Shown piece after piece: positions 46,328 to 55,060 of a stretch of 64,000 bases of DNA (the first letter of the stretch is position 1; each line of letters starts with the position of its first letter). The notes beneath the pieces were generated by a model. That model saw only the letters and a program-made list of their open reading frames with translations. It did not search any database and was not told the DNA's origin. Source of the DNA: a virus; the IMG/VR virus record IMGVR_UViG_3300023179_000030, positions 1 to 64,000 of that record; one strand, written 5' to 3'. Made by a program: the position numbers and the translations under genes.

Positions 46328-49300
46328 TTAACCACTTAGTCTTGTTTTCAATTTATCAATTTGATTTTGCAAATCCAAAATTTGTTTTTGCAAATCCAGC
46401 ACTTTATCCTCTAAAGATAGCTCTTTGGTGTCTAATTCCTGAATTGCTCGGACAATAACCGGTAACAACTTACCTGGAGTAGCTTCCAATCGTTCTGGAT
46501 TATCTTCCAGAACTAATGATAACCAATCTTTGATACCATATCGCTCAGTGACTTCCAGCAATTCTTGTGCTATAAAACCAGCTTCTTTGATTCCCGCTTT
46601 GGCACCATCACGCATCGCCCAAGTAAATTTAACAGGACGCAGTTCACGTATAAATTCTAATCCCAGTGGAATTGGTTCAATATCTTTCTTATCACGTGAG
46701 TCCGATAAAAAGGTAATAGAAGTTACTTGTGCACGTAATACTGTTATGTTAGTGTCACCTAAATTAATCGAATTACTTGAATTAGTTGCTGCTGGGTATG
46801 AGCCAGCGCCTAAAAAGGTATTATTGATGCCAGATACCAGGCTATTACCTGCAGTAAAACCTATAGCAGTATTACGGCATCCGATCGTATTACAAGACAA
46901 AGCCGCCAGCCCCAAAGCGGTATTACCCCAACCATATGTGTTTCCACACAATGCACATTTACCCATTGCTGTATTGTAATACCCTATGGTATTGGTTGAT
47001 AGGGCGTTAGTACCTAGCGCCGCATTTCCGTAGCCATTTGTGTTCGCAGCCAAGGCTAGATGCCCAACAGCAATATTGTTATGGCCAATTGAATTCCAGT
47101 TTAATGAGTTATGCCCTATAGCAACATTGCAGGCACCTGTTGTATTCGTGTATAGGGCATTGCCCCCAACAGCAATATTGTAAGTACCAATGGTGCTACT
47201 ATATAATGAAAACCTCCCCACTGCCACATTATCTGTACCCGTAGTATTTGCACCCAATGCATATGACCCAACAGCGGTATTATTATAACCAATTGAATTA
47301 GCACATAGGGCACTATCACCCACAGCTAAGTTAGAGGTTCCGGTTGTATTACACTTCAAAGCGGCATAACCTAGAGCGGTGTTAGTAAAACCACTGAGGT
47401 TACATCGCAATGCATTAACCCCAATGGCGGTGTTACTGCTACCAGTGGTATTGGCAAGTAACGCACATGATCCAATAGCGACATTATAGTTACCGTAAAT
47501 ATTGTTGAATGAAGCAAATGCACCCACTGCCGTATTACCATAGCCCGTAGTATTGTAGTAAAGAGCACTAGCACCTATAGCAGTGTTCATGGATATAGTA
47601 GTGTTGCAATACAATGCCTGAAATCCTATCGCAGTGTTATTACTGCCGATACTATTGTTATATAGAGAGCTAGATCCAAGTGCGGTATTGCAGTTTCCCC
47701 TAGAATTATAATACGATGCATAGCTACCAATAGCAATATTATAGCAACCTGTAGTATTAACTGTTAACGCACTTATACCAACTGCAACATTGTGTAATCC
47801 TGTGGTGGTTGCACATAGGGCGCTATCCCCAATAGCAATATTATAAGGTTTTTGTATATTAGCTAAAGAATTATTACCTATTGCAATATTATAAAATCCA
47901 CCGGCACTTTTACACATGGCACTAAAGCCAATAGCTATATTAGATACTCCTGTTACACTGCAAGCTAGAGCTAGATGACCAATGGCAATATTTTGATAGC
48001 CTGTGGTGTTGTCTTTCATTGCACTGAAACCTAGGGCAATATTGTTGTTTCCAAAGCTGTTGTTATATAATGCTGATGGGCCTATAGCAGTATTATAATA
48101 GCCAGTGGTATTGACATACAATGCCGATTGTCCCAATGCAATATTATTATACCCTTGTGTGTTATTATAAAGTGTGGAATTACCAATAGCAACATTTTGA
48201 TAGCCTGAGCCGTTTAGAGTCAACGCTCGCTCACCAACAGCAGTATTGTTATTTGCCAAATTGCATCGCAGTGCACATATACCCAAAGCTGTGTTACCGT
48301 AGCCACCAGAGTTCCTGAACAATGCACTTTGCCCTACTGCCGTATTTTCACGACCAGTGGTATTGCAATACATTGCACCGTCACCTAAAGCGGTATTATC
48401 ATAGCCAATGGTATTTAGAACTAATGCACAAGTACCTACCGCAGTATTTCTACAACCAGTGGTATTTGAGTATAATGCACTAGCACCAATTGCTATGTTG
48501 TTATTACCTGTGCTATTACGTAATGCTTGATAGCCCAATGCTGCCGACCCAGTTAGTGCAGTAGAAGTACAACCATACACACCACCAATATTAATTGGGG
48601 TCGCCAATGACGTAAGTCCGGTTGGGCCCTGTGGTCCCGTATTGCCAATTGGACCAATTGGACCGGTTGGGCCTTGTGGCCCTGTATTGCCAATTGGACC
48701 AATTGGGCCAATTGGCCCTTGCGGACCTTGTGGGCCAATTGGACCAATTGGCCCTTGTGGACCTTGTGGGCCACGTGGGCCCTGTGGGCCACCTGGGTCA
48801 CCCTGTGGACCTTGGGGGCCTGCATTACCTTGTATACCCTGTGGCCCCGTTGGACCTTGTGGGCCCTGTGGACCTTGTGGGCCACCGGCTGGGCCTTGTG
48901 GACCTTGATTTCCTATGGGCCCAATTGGACCAATTGGACCTTGTGGTCCCTGTGGTCCCGTTGGACCTTGTGGGCCCTGTGGACCTTGGCTACCACCACC
49001 ACCGCTTGGACCCTGTGGGCCTTGTACACCAGTTGGACCTTGTGGGCCAATTGGACCAATTGGTCCTTGCGGCCCTTGTGGGCCCTGTGGACCTTGTGAT
49101 CCTGTGCCACCACCTGGCCCAATGGGCCCCTGTGGCCCTTGTGGGCCAATATTACCTATTGGACCAATTGGTCCTTGCGGCCCTTGTGGGCCCTGTGGAC
49201 CTTGTGATCCTGTGCCACCACCTGGTCCAGTTGGGCCTTGCACACCTTGGTCACCTTGTGGGCCCTGTGGACCCCTGGGTCCTTGTGGGCCCTGTGGACC

Positions 49301-50008
49301 TTGTGATCCGGTTGGTCCTTGTATACCAGAATCGCCAGGTGACCCTTGTGGGCCCTGTGGACCCCTGGGTCCTTGTGGGCCCTGTGGGCCTTGTGATCCG
49401 GTTGGTCCTTGCGGGCCAACTCCTTGCGGCCCTTGTACACCAGTTGGACCTTGAGGTCCTTGTGTGCCAGCCCCTGATGGGCCTTGCGGCCCTTGTGGAC
49501 CGGTTGGACCTTGGGGACCTTGAGGCCCTTGTGGTCCTGATCCCTGAGGTCCTTGTGGTCCTTGTGTACCTGTTGTACCTTGTGGACCTTGTGGACCTTG
49601 TGGTCCTACCCCTTGCGGACCTTGTGGGCCGGTGGGTCCTTGGGGCCCTTGTGGCCCTTGAGTTCCTGTACCCTGTGGTCCTTGTGGACCGGTTGGTCCT
49701 TGTGGGCCTTGTGGACCTATTCCTTGTGGTCCTTGGGGCCCTTGTGGACCGGTTGGACCTTGGGGACCTTGAGGCCCACCAGCTGGTCCTTGTGGTCCTT
49801 GTGGCCCTTGTACACCAGTTGGACTTGTCACCCATCGTCGAGAACCATCGATATTTCCCATCAATACGTAATTATTTGCTGCTGGTACTCCTAAATCAGG
49901 TTCGGCATCATTTAATCTAAGCCAAGTATATCTATCTGATGGTACACTGGCACTGGGTGTTTTGGGTACTTTACCGCTGAGTAAATTATTACTAATACGT
50001 TTAGTCAT
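46328..50008 (-). CDS. Second collagen-like / 17-mer repeat fibre with S74 chaperone
   Basis: 1226 residues, a shorter paralogue of the 2474-residue fibre. A short N-terminus ('[20 protein letters not shown]') leads into collagen-like triplets (~66-466, with SGGG hinges), then 17-residue units (~473-1073, e.g. [17 protein letters not shown]) and a C-terminal S74 domain (~1100-1226) whose '[20 protein letters not shown]' is identical or nearly identical to that of the giant fibre. It ends in a Leu/Gln/Asp heptad coiled coil ('[18 protein letters not shown]'). The two genes probably arose by duplication and could exchange repeats. It is expected to be a trimeric host-binding fibre. Confidence 0.87.
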   Translation of the reverse strand: MTKRISNNLLSGKVPKTPSASVPSDRYTWLRLNDAEPDLGVPAANNYVLMGNIDGSRRWVTSPTGVQGPQGPQGPAGGPQGPQGPTGPQGPQGPQGIGPQGPQGPTGPQGPQGTGTQGPQGPQGPTGPQGPQGVGPQGPQGPQGTTGTQGPQGPQGSGPQGPQGPQGPTGPQGPQGPSGAGTQGPQGPTGVQGPQGVGPQGPTGSQGPQGPQGPRGPQGPQGSPGDSGIQGPTGSQGPQGPQGPRGPQGPQGDQGVQGPTGPGGGTGSQGPQGPQGPQGPIGPIGNIGPQGPQGPIGPGGGTGSQGPQGPQGPQGPIGPIGPQGPTGVQGPQGPSGGGGSQGPQGPQGPTGPQGPQGPIGPIGPIGNQGPQGPAGGPQGPQGPQGPTGPQGIQGNAGPQGPQGDPGGPQGPRGPQGPQGPIGPIGPQGPQGPIGPIGPIGNTGPQGPTGPIGPIGNTGPQGPTGLTSLATPINIGGVYGCTSTALTGSAALGYQALRNSTGNNNIAIGASALYSNTTGCRNTAVGTCALVLNTIGYDNTALGDGAMYCNTTGRENTAVGQSALFRNSGGYGNTALGICALRCNLANNNTAVGERALTLNGSGYQNVAIGNSTLYNNTQGYNNIALGQSALYVNTTGYYNTAIGPSALYNNSFGNNNIALGFSAMKDNTTGYQNIAIGHLALACSVTGVSNIAIGFSAMCKSAGGFYNIAIGNNSLANIQKPYNIAIGDSALCATTTGLHNVAVGISALTVNTTGCYNIAIGSYASYYNSRGNCNTALGSSSLYNNSIGSNNTAIGFQALYCNTTISMNTAIGASALYYNTTGYGNTAVGAFASFNNIYGNYNVAIGSCALLANTTGSSNTAIGVNALRCNLSGFTNTALGYAALKCNTTGTSNLAVGDSALCANSIGYNNTAVGSYALGANTTGTDNVAVGRFSLYSSTIGTYNIAVGGNALYTNTTGACNVAIGHNSLNWNSIGHNNIAVGHLALAANTNGYGNAALGTNALSTNTIGYYNTAMGKCALCGNTYGWGNTALGLAALSCNTIGCRNTAIGFTAGNSLVSGINNTFLGAGSYPAATNSSNSINLGDTNITVLRAQVTSITFLSDSRDKKDIEPIPLGLEFIRELRPVKFTWAMRDGAKAGIKEAGFIAQELLEVTERYGIKDWLSLVLEDNPERLEATPGKLLPVIVRAIQELDTKELSLEDKVLDLQKQILDLQNQIDKLKTRLSG
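46790..48590 (-). repeat. Second array of 17-residue coding repeats
   Basis: About 35 units (estimated from length) of the NTAIGxxALxxNTTGxx type, in 51-bp DNA periods. Only the AIG/AVG/ALG class is present; the NFAQG class of the giant fibre is absent. Confidence 0.88.
48610..49810 (-). repeat. Collagen-like coding repeats of the 1226-aa fibre
   Basis: Gly-Pro-Gln/Thr/Ile triplets with occasional hinges (GPGGGTGS). The opposite strand shows spurious long frames. Confidence 0.92.
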
Positions 50009-50009
50009 T

Positions 50010-50339
50010 TTATATTGTCTCTAATAAACTTAAAGTTAACTTTAAAGCGTTATTTGCACTGACGTTCGCGGTAAAACTTTGCCCTGCTTGTAAAATTAAC
50101 TTACCAGTTAGCAAACCTGCTGCGTCAGCGCCGGGTATTGCAAAATTTTTAACCAACTCAGTGGTTACGCTGCTGCCATCGTAATGATTAGCAGTAACGT
50201 TAGCGGAAGTATTGGTGATGTTAGCCACTTGCGCCATTAATACAATTGTTGTTGTATTGGATGGTGTAGTGTAAATCGTCGCGCTAGTTGTTGTTAAATT
50301 AGCTGTTACTGTTTTAAACGTATTTAATGGAGTTGCCAT
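50010..50339 (-). CDS. Small virion-associated beta protein A
   Basis: 109 residues. Thr/Asn/Ala-rich alternating pattern ('[20 protein letters not shown]', '[20 protein letters not shown]', '[20 protein letters not shown]') consistent with a beta sandwich. It is clearly paralogous to the 103-residue protein at 51589-51900: both have I-x-ANxxxxSANVT followed by a strand and a final 'A-N-x-L/V'. AAGGA precedes the ATG and it starts 3 nt after the beta-helix gene. Similar small proteins sit beside fibre genes in T4-like marine phages. It is probably a fibre or baseplate accessory. Confidence 0.6.
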   Translation of the reverse strand: MATPLNTFKTVTANLTTTSATIYTTPSNTTTIVLMAQVANITNTSANVTANHYDGSSVTTELVKNFAIPGADAAGLLTGKLILQAGQSFTANVSANNALKLTLSLLETI

Positions 50340-50342
50340 TTA

Positions 50343-51575
50343 TTATCCTTCAATGCTTAATATATACGGGGTCAGTACAGCAAATAGACTTCGATTAAAG
50401 TCATCCCCTTCAATAGTTCCAGTGGCTCTAACCATGGTTAACCCTGTACCGATTCGAAAATCTCCCTTTTGGTCTGTACTAGTAAAATTCACTCTACCAC
50501 CATTGGTTTGAACCACTTCATTGGCTGGGACAGGAATACCACCATATTGAGGTAACGCCGTTGCGGGATTTGTCCCTGCGCCAACATATTCCATAGTGTG
50601 TCCACTGGCACTTACTGTACTTACTGCATAACCGGTTGCGCTTGTGCCACCTGCAAATGAATTACCAAATCTAGAAGTTACATTGATTTGCCAGGTATTT
50701 GCTCCTATGTTTGAAAAAGTACTTATAAAATAAAGATTTGGGTCGCTACCAATTAATAGCCCATTGTTTGTTCTTGGAAAGCTGCTCATTCCAGATAATG
50801 TCACCGAAGTGTTACCAGCTTGAACAGCATTTAATACCGTACCGGTATATAAAGCAACTTTACCATCTGCCCAAATACCATAATTGCCTATGCTGCAATC
50901 ACTGCCGTTTACGGTAGCAAAACTACCACTTTCAATCTTGATCCCAACATCGGTAGCAATGGTATAAATGTTAACCATTTGGCTATAGGCTTGATTGATT
51001 AATTTTACCCCCACTCCACCAGTATTAATAATAGTCATAAACCCTAAGATCATGCCTTTGGTTGAGTCTGATGTACTTAAACTACCATCAATTAAAACGC
51101 AAGTACCGGTAGTTGTTTTACTGGTTATATTTTGTATATATGGACTGATATAAACGGTTAATCCGCCACCAGGTGGATAAGAAAAACAATTAGCCAAATA
51201 ATCTTTTACTGTTATACCCCAAACATATGTTCCTGCATTTAAATAAAACAAATCGGAACTTGGAGTGGCAGGTGTTATAAACACTGTACGTAGGTCTTCG
51301 CCCATTAGAGCCACATTAGCAGGTATAGTCACTGGATTTATTTCGGTATAAGATCCGCTGGCCACTTTAACTGCTGTACCACTGGTTGCTGCGGCCATAG
51401 CTGCTTTAATAGTTAGGAATGGGGTGGCTAGACTTTTACCATCATTTGAATCCGATCCATTTTTTGCCACATATAATGTATTGGAGAAATTACTGTTTGC
51501 CACAGTTAGCACTGGGCTGTCGTTGGATTTAACAGAATATGCTGACAGTGACGATTGTTTTATTAGTCTACCCAT
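50343..51575 (-). CDS. Tail fibre / beta-helix protein
   Basis: 410 residues. After an N-terminal ~30, 'FSNTLYVAKNGSDSNDGKSL' followed by 'ATPFLTIKAAMAAATSGTAV' marks the entry of a right-handed parallel beta-helix (pectate-lyase-like, about 35-320), as in phage tailspikes. The C-terminus 'GRVNFTSTDQKGDFRIGTG' then 'GTIEGDDFNRSLFAVLTPYI' is a conserved ending in T4-like cyanophage virion proteins (recall). No obvious glycan-cleaving acidic pair can be assigned. It is probably a baseplate-associated spike or fibre. AAAGGCC precedes the ATG. Confidence 0.72.
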   Translation of the reverse strand: MGRLIKQSSLSAYSVKSNDSPVLTVANSNFSNTLYVAKNGSDSNDGKSLATPFLTIKAAMAAATSGTAVKVASGSYTEINPVTIPANVALMGEDLRTVFITPATPSSDLFYLNAGTYVWGITVKDYLANCFSYPPGGGLTVYISPYIQNITSKTTTGTCVLIDGSLSTSDSTKGMILGFMTIINTGGVGVKLINQAYSQMVNIYTIATDVGIKIESGSFATVNGSDCSIGNYGIWADGKVALYTGTVLNAVQAGNTSVTLSGMSSFPRTNNGLLIGSDPNLYFISTFSNIGANTWQINVTSRFGNSFAGGTSATGYAVSTVSASGHTMEYVGAGTNPATALPQYGGIPVPANEVVQTNGGRVNFTSTDQKGDFRIGTGLTMVRATGTIEGDDFNRSLFAVLTPYILSIEG

Positions 51576-51588
51576 TTTTTGGCCTTTG

Positions 51589-51900
51589 TTAAATTGTAGT
51601 AAAGCTTACTGTGGATGTACATACTGTGTTTGCATTGGCATTTGCGCGAATTGTATCACCAACATCTAAAAGCAATCTCTCAGAATTAATTACATATGTA
51701 TCCCCCGCTACTACCACTACGTTGGTGTATATTTTATTGGTATTCGATGGCGTGCCACCACTGGGGACTGCGTATAAATTGAAAGTCACATTGGCAGAGG
51801 TTGAATAATTTGCAATATATATTGCAGTAATGGCGGTATTCGCCGAACTCACAAATATATTAGCTGCTGTGGTTGTTATTAAAGTATTTTGTAGTGACAT
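51589..51900 (-). CDS. Small virion-associated beta protein B
   Basis: 103 residues from the ATG at 51898-51900, with GGA upstream; an in-frame start four codons earlier would overlap the preceding gene. Alternating beta pattern ('TAITAIYIANYSTSANVTFN', 'VVVAGDTYVINSERLLLDVG'). It is a paralogue of the 109-residue protein on the other side of the beta-helix gene. The pair brackets the spike, suggesting that they are subunits of the same structure. No catalytic motif. Confidence 0.6.
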   Translation of the reverse strand: MSLQNTLITTTAANIFVSSANTAITAIYIANYSTSANVTFNLYAVPSGGTPSNTNKIYTNVVVVAGDTYVINSERLLLDVGDTIRANANANTVCTSTVSFTTI

Positions 51901-51904
51901 GTGA

Positions 51905-52426
51905 TTATCCAAAAATAATTGAGTATTTTAGTGCGGCTGCTGCTGTGGCCAATTCTCCAATTTTGTTTCCGGAATTGACATACAATCCGCTTTTACCTAA
52001 TTTAGATGTAAACCCAGTAATTGTTACATACCCTGGATTATAAGAGGGTGTATTGGTAGTTTCTGCAATTTTTGCATTAAAGCTAGTGACAATTGGGCCT
52101 TGTGCGCCAGATGCATCAGTTAATGTCCACTGCCCAGCAAATGTCCCGGTTTCATTCCAATAAAATGATGTTGTTGGTTGTGTACCTCGAATAACATTTA
52201 TACCGCTGCTGCCCGAATAAGGGCTATTTGTGGGACTTAAATTGGCATTTAGATTTATCACAGGTTGTATCGTGTCTAGATTAGCAAAAGTATTGCCGCT
52301 GACATATATATTACCGTTGATCCTAAAAGTATTTGTATTGACTATCACATTACCAGTGGGGTTACCCTCAGCTGGCAAAGTACTGATAGTATAGTCGCCT
52401 GTAGAAATTCGTTTAGTCGCACTCAT
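51905..52426 (-). CDS. Hypothetical virion protein
   Basis: 173 residues. It begins 'MSATKRISTGDYTISTLPAE' and contains 'FRINGNIYVSGNTFANLDTI', then 'SGINVIRGTQPTTSFYWNET' and 'GQWTLTDASGAQGPIV', all alternating polar/hydrophobic as in beta-rich fibre connectors. The C-terminal 'FTSKLGKSGLYVNSGNKIGE' ends in an Ala-rich helix. A late box lies 18 nt upstream and CTGGA serves as ribosome site. It is first in a unit running down through the beta-helix gene to the fibres. I do not recognise the family. Confidence 0.6.
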   Translation of the reverse strand: MSATKRISTGDYTISTLPAEGNPTGNVIVNTNTFRINGNIYVSGNTFANLDTIQPVINLNANLSPTNSPYSGSSGINVIRGTQPTTSFYWNETGTFAGQWTLTDASGAQGPIVTSFNAKIAETTNTPSYNPGYVTITGFTSKLGKSGLYVNSGNKIGELATAAAALKYSIIFG

Positions 52427-52444
52427 GTTTTGTTCCAGTTAATG

Positions 52445-52452
52445 TATTTAGC
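52445..52452 (-). promoter_or_regulatory. Late promoter box GCTAAATA
   Basis: It lies 18 nt upstream of the 173-residue gene and directly downstream of a terminator, so a new late unit begins here. Confidence 0.6.
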
Positions 52453-52479
52453 CAGAAAAAATTTAATCACAAGTAACAA

Positions 52480-52507
52480 GAAAATAGGCTGAAATCAGCC
52501 TATTTTC
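52480..52507 (-). terminator. Rho-independent terminator
   Basis: On the minus strand GAAAATAGGCTG-ATTT-CAGCCTATTTTC forms a 12-bp stem with a 4-nt loop and a T-rich 3' arm, 20 nt after the stop of the 241-residue gene. Confidence 0.85.
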
Positions 52508-52527
52508 ATGCTTGTGTTGTGTCAAAA

Positions 52528-53253
52528 TTAAGCGTTATCAACACGAACCAATGTAACTGCTTGCCAGGCTGGCTGACTAGCCAATACTGCTGCACCTGTT
52601 GTGTAAGGAGCGCCTAGATAATAACGCCATTTTGTATTAGCCCAATCGGTTACATATTTATTTGTAAGGGTTTTTACATTGAATGTTTCACCTATGTTAG
52701 CCTGAGCATTAGTGACTGTTTGTGTAGTACAGCTTACGGTAACATTTGTAGACGAATTTACAGCAACTACGGTTACGTTGCCTGTTAAACCCGTACCAGA
52801 TAATTGATGGTTAACACTGGGAGTAGCATATCCTGTTACATTACCTGACACCCAGGTAACATACGCACTGGTGCGATTGGTTAAACCCAATGGTGTTGCA
52901 GCACCCACGTTGGCAATGTTTGCACCGGTAATCGTGTTGACATTAGCCAAAATTGTCATGGTATTCGCGGTGCTTAGTTCTGATGCTAATAGATTAACTA
53001 TTGATGCTGTTGTTGTATTGGCACCAGTTGTGTCAACCACTCTATGTTTTCTTTCGCCCTTTTGTTGTTTAATATAACCAGTATACAATGTGCTTCCTAG
53101 ATAAAAACTTGCACGAATAGTCGCTGGTGTAGTAATACTAGTATTACCACCTGTACCCCCAATGTTAGTACCGTTAATTGTAATAGGACTTATATAGTTA
53201 TCAACTTGAGCGTTAGTTGCACTGTTGACTTGCGTTATTTTTAATTTTGCCAT
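52528..53253 (-). CDS. Hypothetical virion protein
   Basis: 241 residues. It opens 'MAKLKITQVNSATNAQVDNY', followed by 'ATIRASFYLGSTLYTGYIKQ' and 'QQKGERKHRVVDTTG', a pattern I associate with small structural proteins of T4-like marine phages (recall). The middle is Thr/Asn-rich, and the C-terminus 'YVTDWANTKWRYYLGAPYTT' ... 'TLVRVDN' is aromatic. It is a single-gene unit with its own late box, an 80-nt structured leader, AAGGA before the ATG and a strong terminator, so its expression is independently set. The role is unknown, probably an abundant virion component. Confidence 0.62.
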   Translation of the reverse strand: MAKLKITQVNSATNAQVDNYISPITINGTNIGGTGGNTSITTPATIRASFYLGSTLYTGYIKQQKGERKHRVVDTTGANTTTASIVNLLASELSTANTMTILANVNTITGANIANVGAATPLGLTNRTSAYVTWVSGNVTGYATPSVNHQLSGTGLTGNVTVVAVNSSTNVTVSCTTQTVTNAQANIGETFNVKTLTNKYVTDWANTKWRYYLGAPYTTGAAVLASQPAWQAVTLVRVDNA

Positions 53254-53277
53254 TTTCTTTTTCCTTGTAGTGGTAGC

Positions 53278-53341
53278 GTTCTAGGCAACCCGGAGTGGCT
53301 CTCACGGGAATTCTCATTAACATAGAACATATGTATTTATG
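53278..53341 (-). promoter_or_regulatory. Late promoter box and structured 5' leader
   Basis: The box CATAAATA (53334-53341) is followed by an ~80-nt leader. GTTCTA (53323-53328) can pair with TAGAAC (53278-53283), enclosing a hairpin at 53289-53308 in which CCCG and GAG pair with CTC and CGGG around a 5-nt loop. The ribosome site AAGGA lies downstream and stays free. Confidence 0.5.
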
Positions 53342-53434
53342 CAAAGACAGGAAAATATAAGTTTTGACTAAGTCAAGAAAAAGCCAGAATTTTATCAGTG
53401 CTAGTCAATGAGGAAGCATTAACTTTTTAGACCA

Positions 53435-54940
53435 CTAGTCATTAGCCAATGAGGTATCGTAAATCCATTTTGAATGCCCACAATCCCATATCCTGTAGAA
53501 TTTTCTTTCGCGCATAATCTGGTGTTCAGTTTTTGAATTATCCTCAATGTTTTTAGCTATTGCTTTTTTAGTAAATATAGACCTGTGATATCTGTTAACA
53601 AAATCAGTATAAGCATAGCTGGGTTTTAAATGGTCAGGTGATAATTTGAATTTTAACTTTTTATAGACATTGCCGGTTCCCCATCTCATGTCACAGTAGG
53701 AAATAACTTTGTTAGGTTTAAAATCCTTTAAAAACGCTGCAAATAGCTTACTGGCGCCGCCTATCACTGTTCCAATACTACAGTATCGTATTAATTCAAA
53801 ATCAGAGGTTTTGTCATATCTTGGTTTACCAAAAGTCATAACTGCAATCAATTGATCATTATAATAACATCCATAAGCAATCTTTGCTACAGCATTGCCT
53901 TGAATATGCACATCCTGAATAAAATATTTGGCTGTTGATATAGGTATAGTCTTAACCTGGCATTTTCTGGCATATATTTTTGTATCCCTTACTAAGATAT
54001 TATTTAGACGTCTTTTAACAATATCCTGCCTTTGAACCCATTCGTCCTCGAATATGGTAATTAATCGGTAACCCTTACTATTGCACAGATTCATCTTATT
54101 AATATGATAATTTTTATCGGTTTTGTGAGCTTCAGAATGCCAATATAATCCGCAATATTCTATGGCGATCTTTAAATCAGGGATTACTATATCTAATTCC
54201 CAAGGATTAATTATACTTTTATTAGACTTTTGTACATTAGACCCAACAATAGATTTTACATATTCATATAACTCATTTTCCTGTTTACTAGTATACGAAG
54301 GCATATAAGGATTGCAGATTTTGCATTTGGGGACATGCCCATTATCAATATAATCATTGAAAATATTATTGCACTCGCAACATTTAAATTGATAATGTAC
54401 ATGCCCGCTGACTCCTTCATATTCAGATTCTGGGGTTACAAATTCAATTGAAGCAATAGATTTGTATTTGTTATTTAATTTTTGGAATGCAGTTTGCTTG
54501 ATTGGTCTAGTTTTTCTTATAAATGATTTGTAATATTGTTCGTGTTTATTTTTTGCTGTCAAAGTCTGGCCATTATTAGTAACGCCATATTTGTCTAATG
54601 TGGTTTTAATCCTTTTTTGAGAAATATGTTTTTTCTTTTGTTCGGAATATTGCTTTTTTGTGGAAGATACCTTTTCTGATACACTTTTTGCAGCACATAT
54701 ACATACCCCAGCTGCGCCACAAAACCTATACCCCTGATTTACTGAGTTAAACTTTTTGATAGCCCCTAAATCACAGATGTTGTTCACATCATGCAATGCA
54801 CTATAAATCATCTCAGAGTAATTTACAGAAACCACTTTGGAATTACTTACAACCCAGGTATTTAATTCTGAATCATTTTTTATGATTTTTGAAAAATTCT
54901 TGGGTTTGTTGGCAATTATTTCTAATATTTTCTGTTTCAT
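53435..54940 (-). CDS. Vsr-like (EDxHD-type) homing endonuclease 1
   Basis: 501 residues. The N-terminal ~240 contain a 'KRIKTTLDKYGVTNNGQT' repeat-type DNA-binding segment and a zinc ribbon (CCEC ... CKIC, ~195-225). The nuclease core is 'NPWELDIVIPDLKIAIEYCG' and 'LYWHSEAHKTDKNYHINKMN' with the H-x-E/YH residues, then 'GYRLITIFEDEW', which matches Vsr-like/I-Bth0305I homing nucleases. A C-terminal ~170-residue domain ends 'RIWDCGHSKWIY'. It is a free-standing gene immediately downstream of gp23, with a sigma70 promoter of its own, typical of a selfish intergenic insertion. A paralogue lies upstream of gp20. Confidence 0.75.
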   Translation of the reverse strand: MKQKILEIIANKPKNFSKIIKNDSELNTWVVSNSKVVSVNYSEMIYSALHDVNNICDLGAIKKFNSVNQGYRFCGAAGVCICAAKSVSEKVSSTKKQYSEQKKKHISQKRIKTTLDKYGVTNNGQTLTAKNKHEQYYKSFIRKTRPIKQTAFQKLNNKYKSIASIEFVTPESEYEGVSGHVHYQFKCCECNNIFNDYIDNGHVPKCKICNPYMPSYTSKQENELYEYVKSIVGSNVQKSNKSIINPWELDIVIPDLKIAIEYCGLYWHSEAHKTDKNYHINKMNLCNSKGYRLITIFEDEWVQRQDIVKRRLNNILVRDTKIYARKCQVKTIPISTAKYFIQDVHIQGNAVAKIAYGCYYNDQLIAVMTFGKPRYDKTSDFELIRYCSIGTVIGGASKLFAAFLKDFKPNKVISYCDMRWGTGNVYKKLKFKLSPDHLKPSYAYTDFVNRYHRSIFTKKAIAKNIEDNSKTEHQIMRERKFYRIWDCGHSKWIYDTSLAND

Positions 54941-54968
54941 GTCCCTACGACTTTTTGAAGTTTGTTAC

Positions 54969-54996
54969 AGTATATATTAAAATCAAATAAAGTCAA
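54969..54996 (-). promoter_or_regulatory. Sigma70-like promoter for endonuclease 1
   Basis: -35 TTGACT (54991-54996), a 16-bp spacer and -10 TATACT (54969-54974), followed by AGGGAC and the ATG. It lies just past the gp23 terminator, so the gene is insulated from late transcription. Confidence 0.6.
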
Positions 54997-55006
54997 TACA
55001 AACGTC

Positions 55007-55037
55007 AAGAAAAAAGCCCAGTAATTACTGGGCTTTT
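55007..55037 (-). terminator. Rho-independent terminator after gp23
   Basis: A 26-nt perfect palindrome AAAAGCCCAGTAA / TTACTGGGCTTTT with a T-run on the 3' side, 24 nt after the gp23 stop. It ends the head module. Confidence 0.9.
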
Positions 55038-55060
55038 ACATTAAACACTAAGGTTTAATA

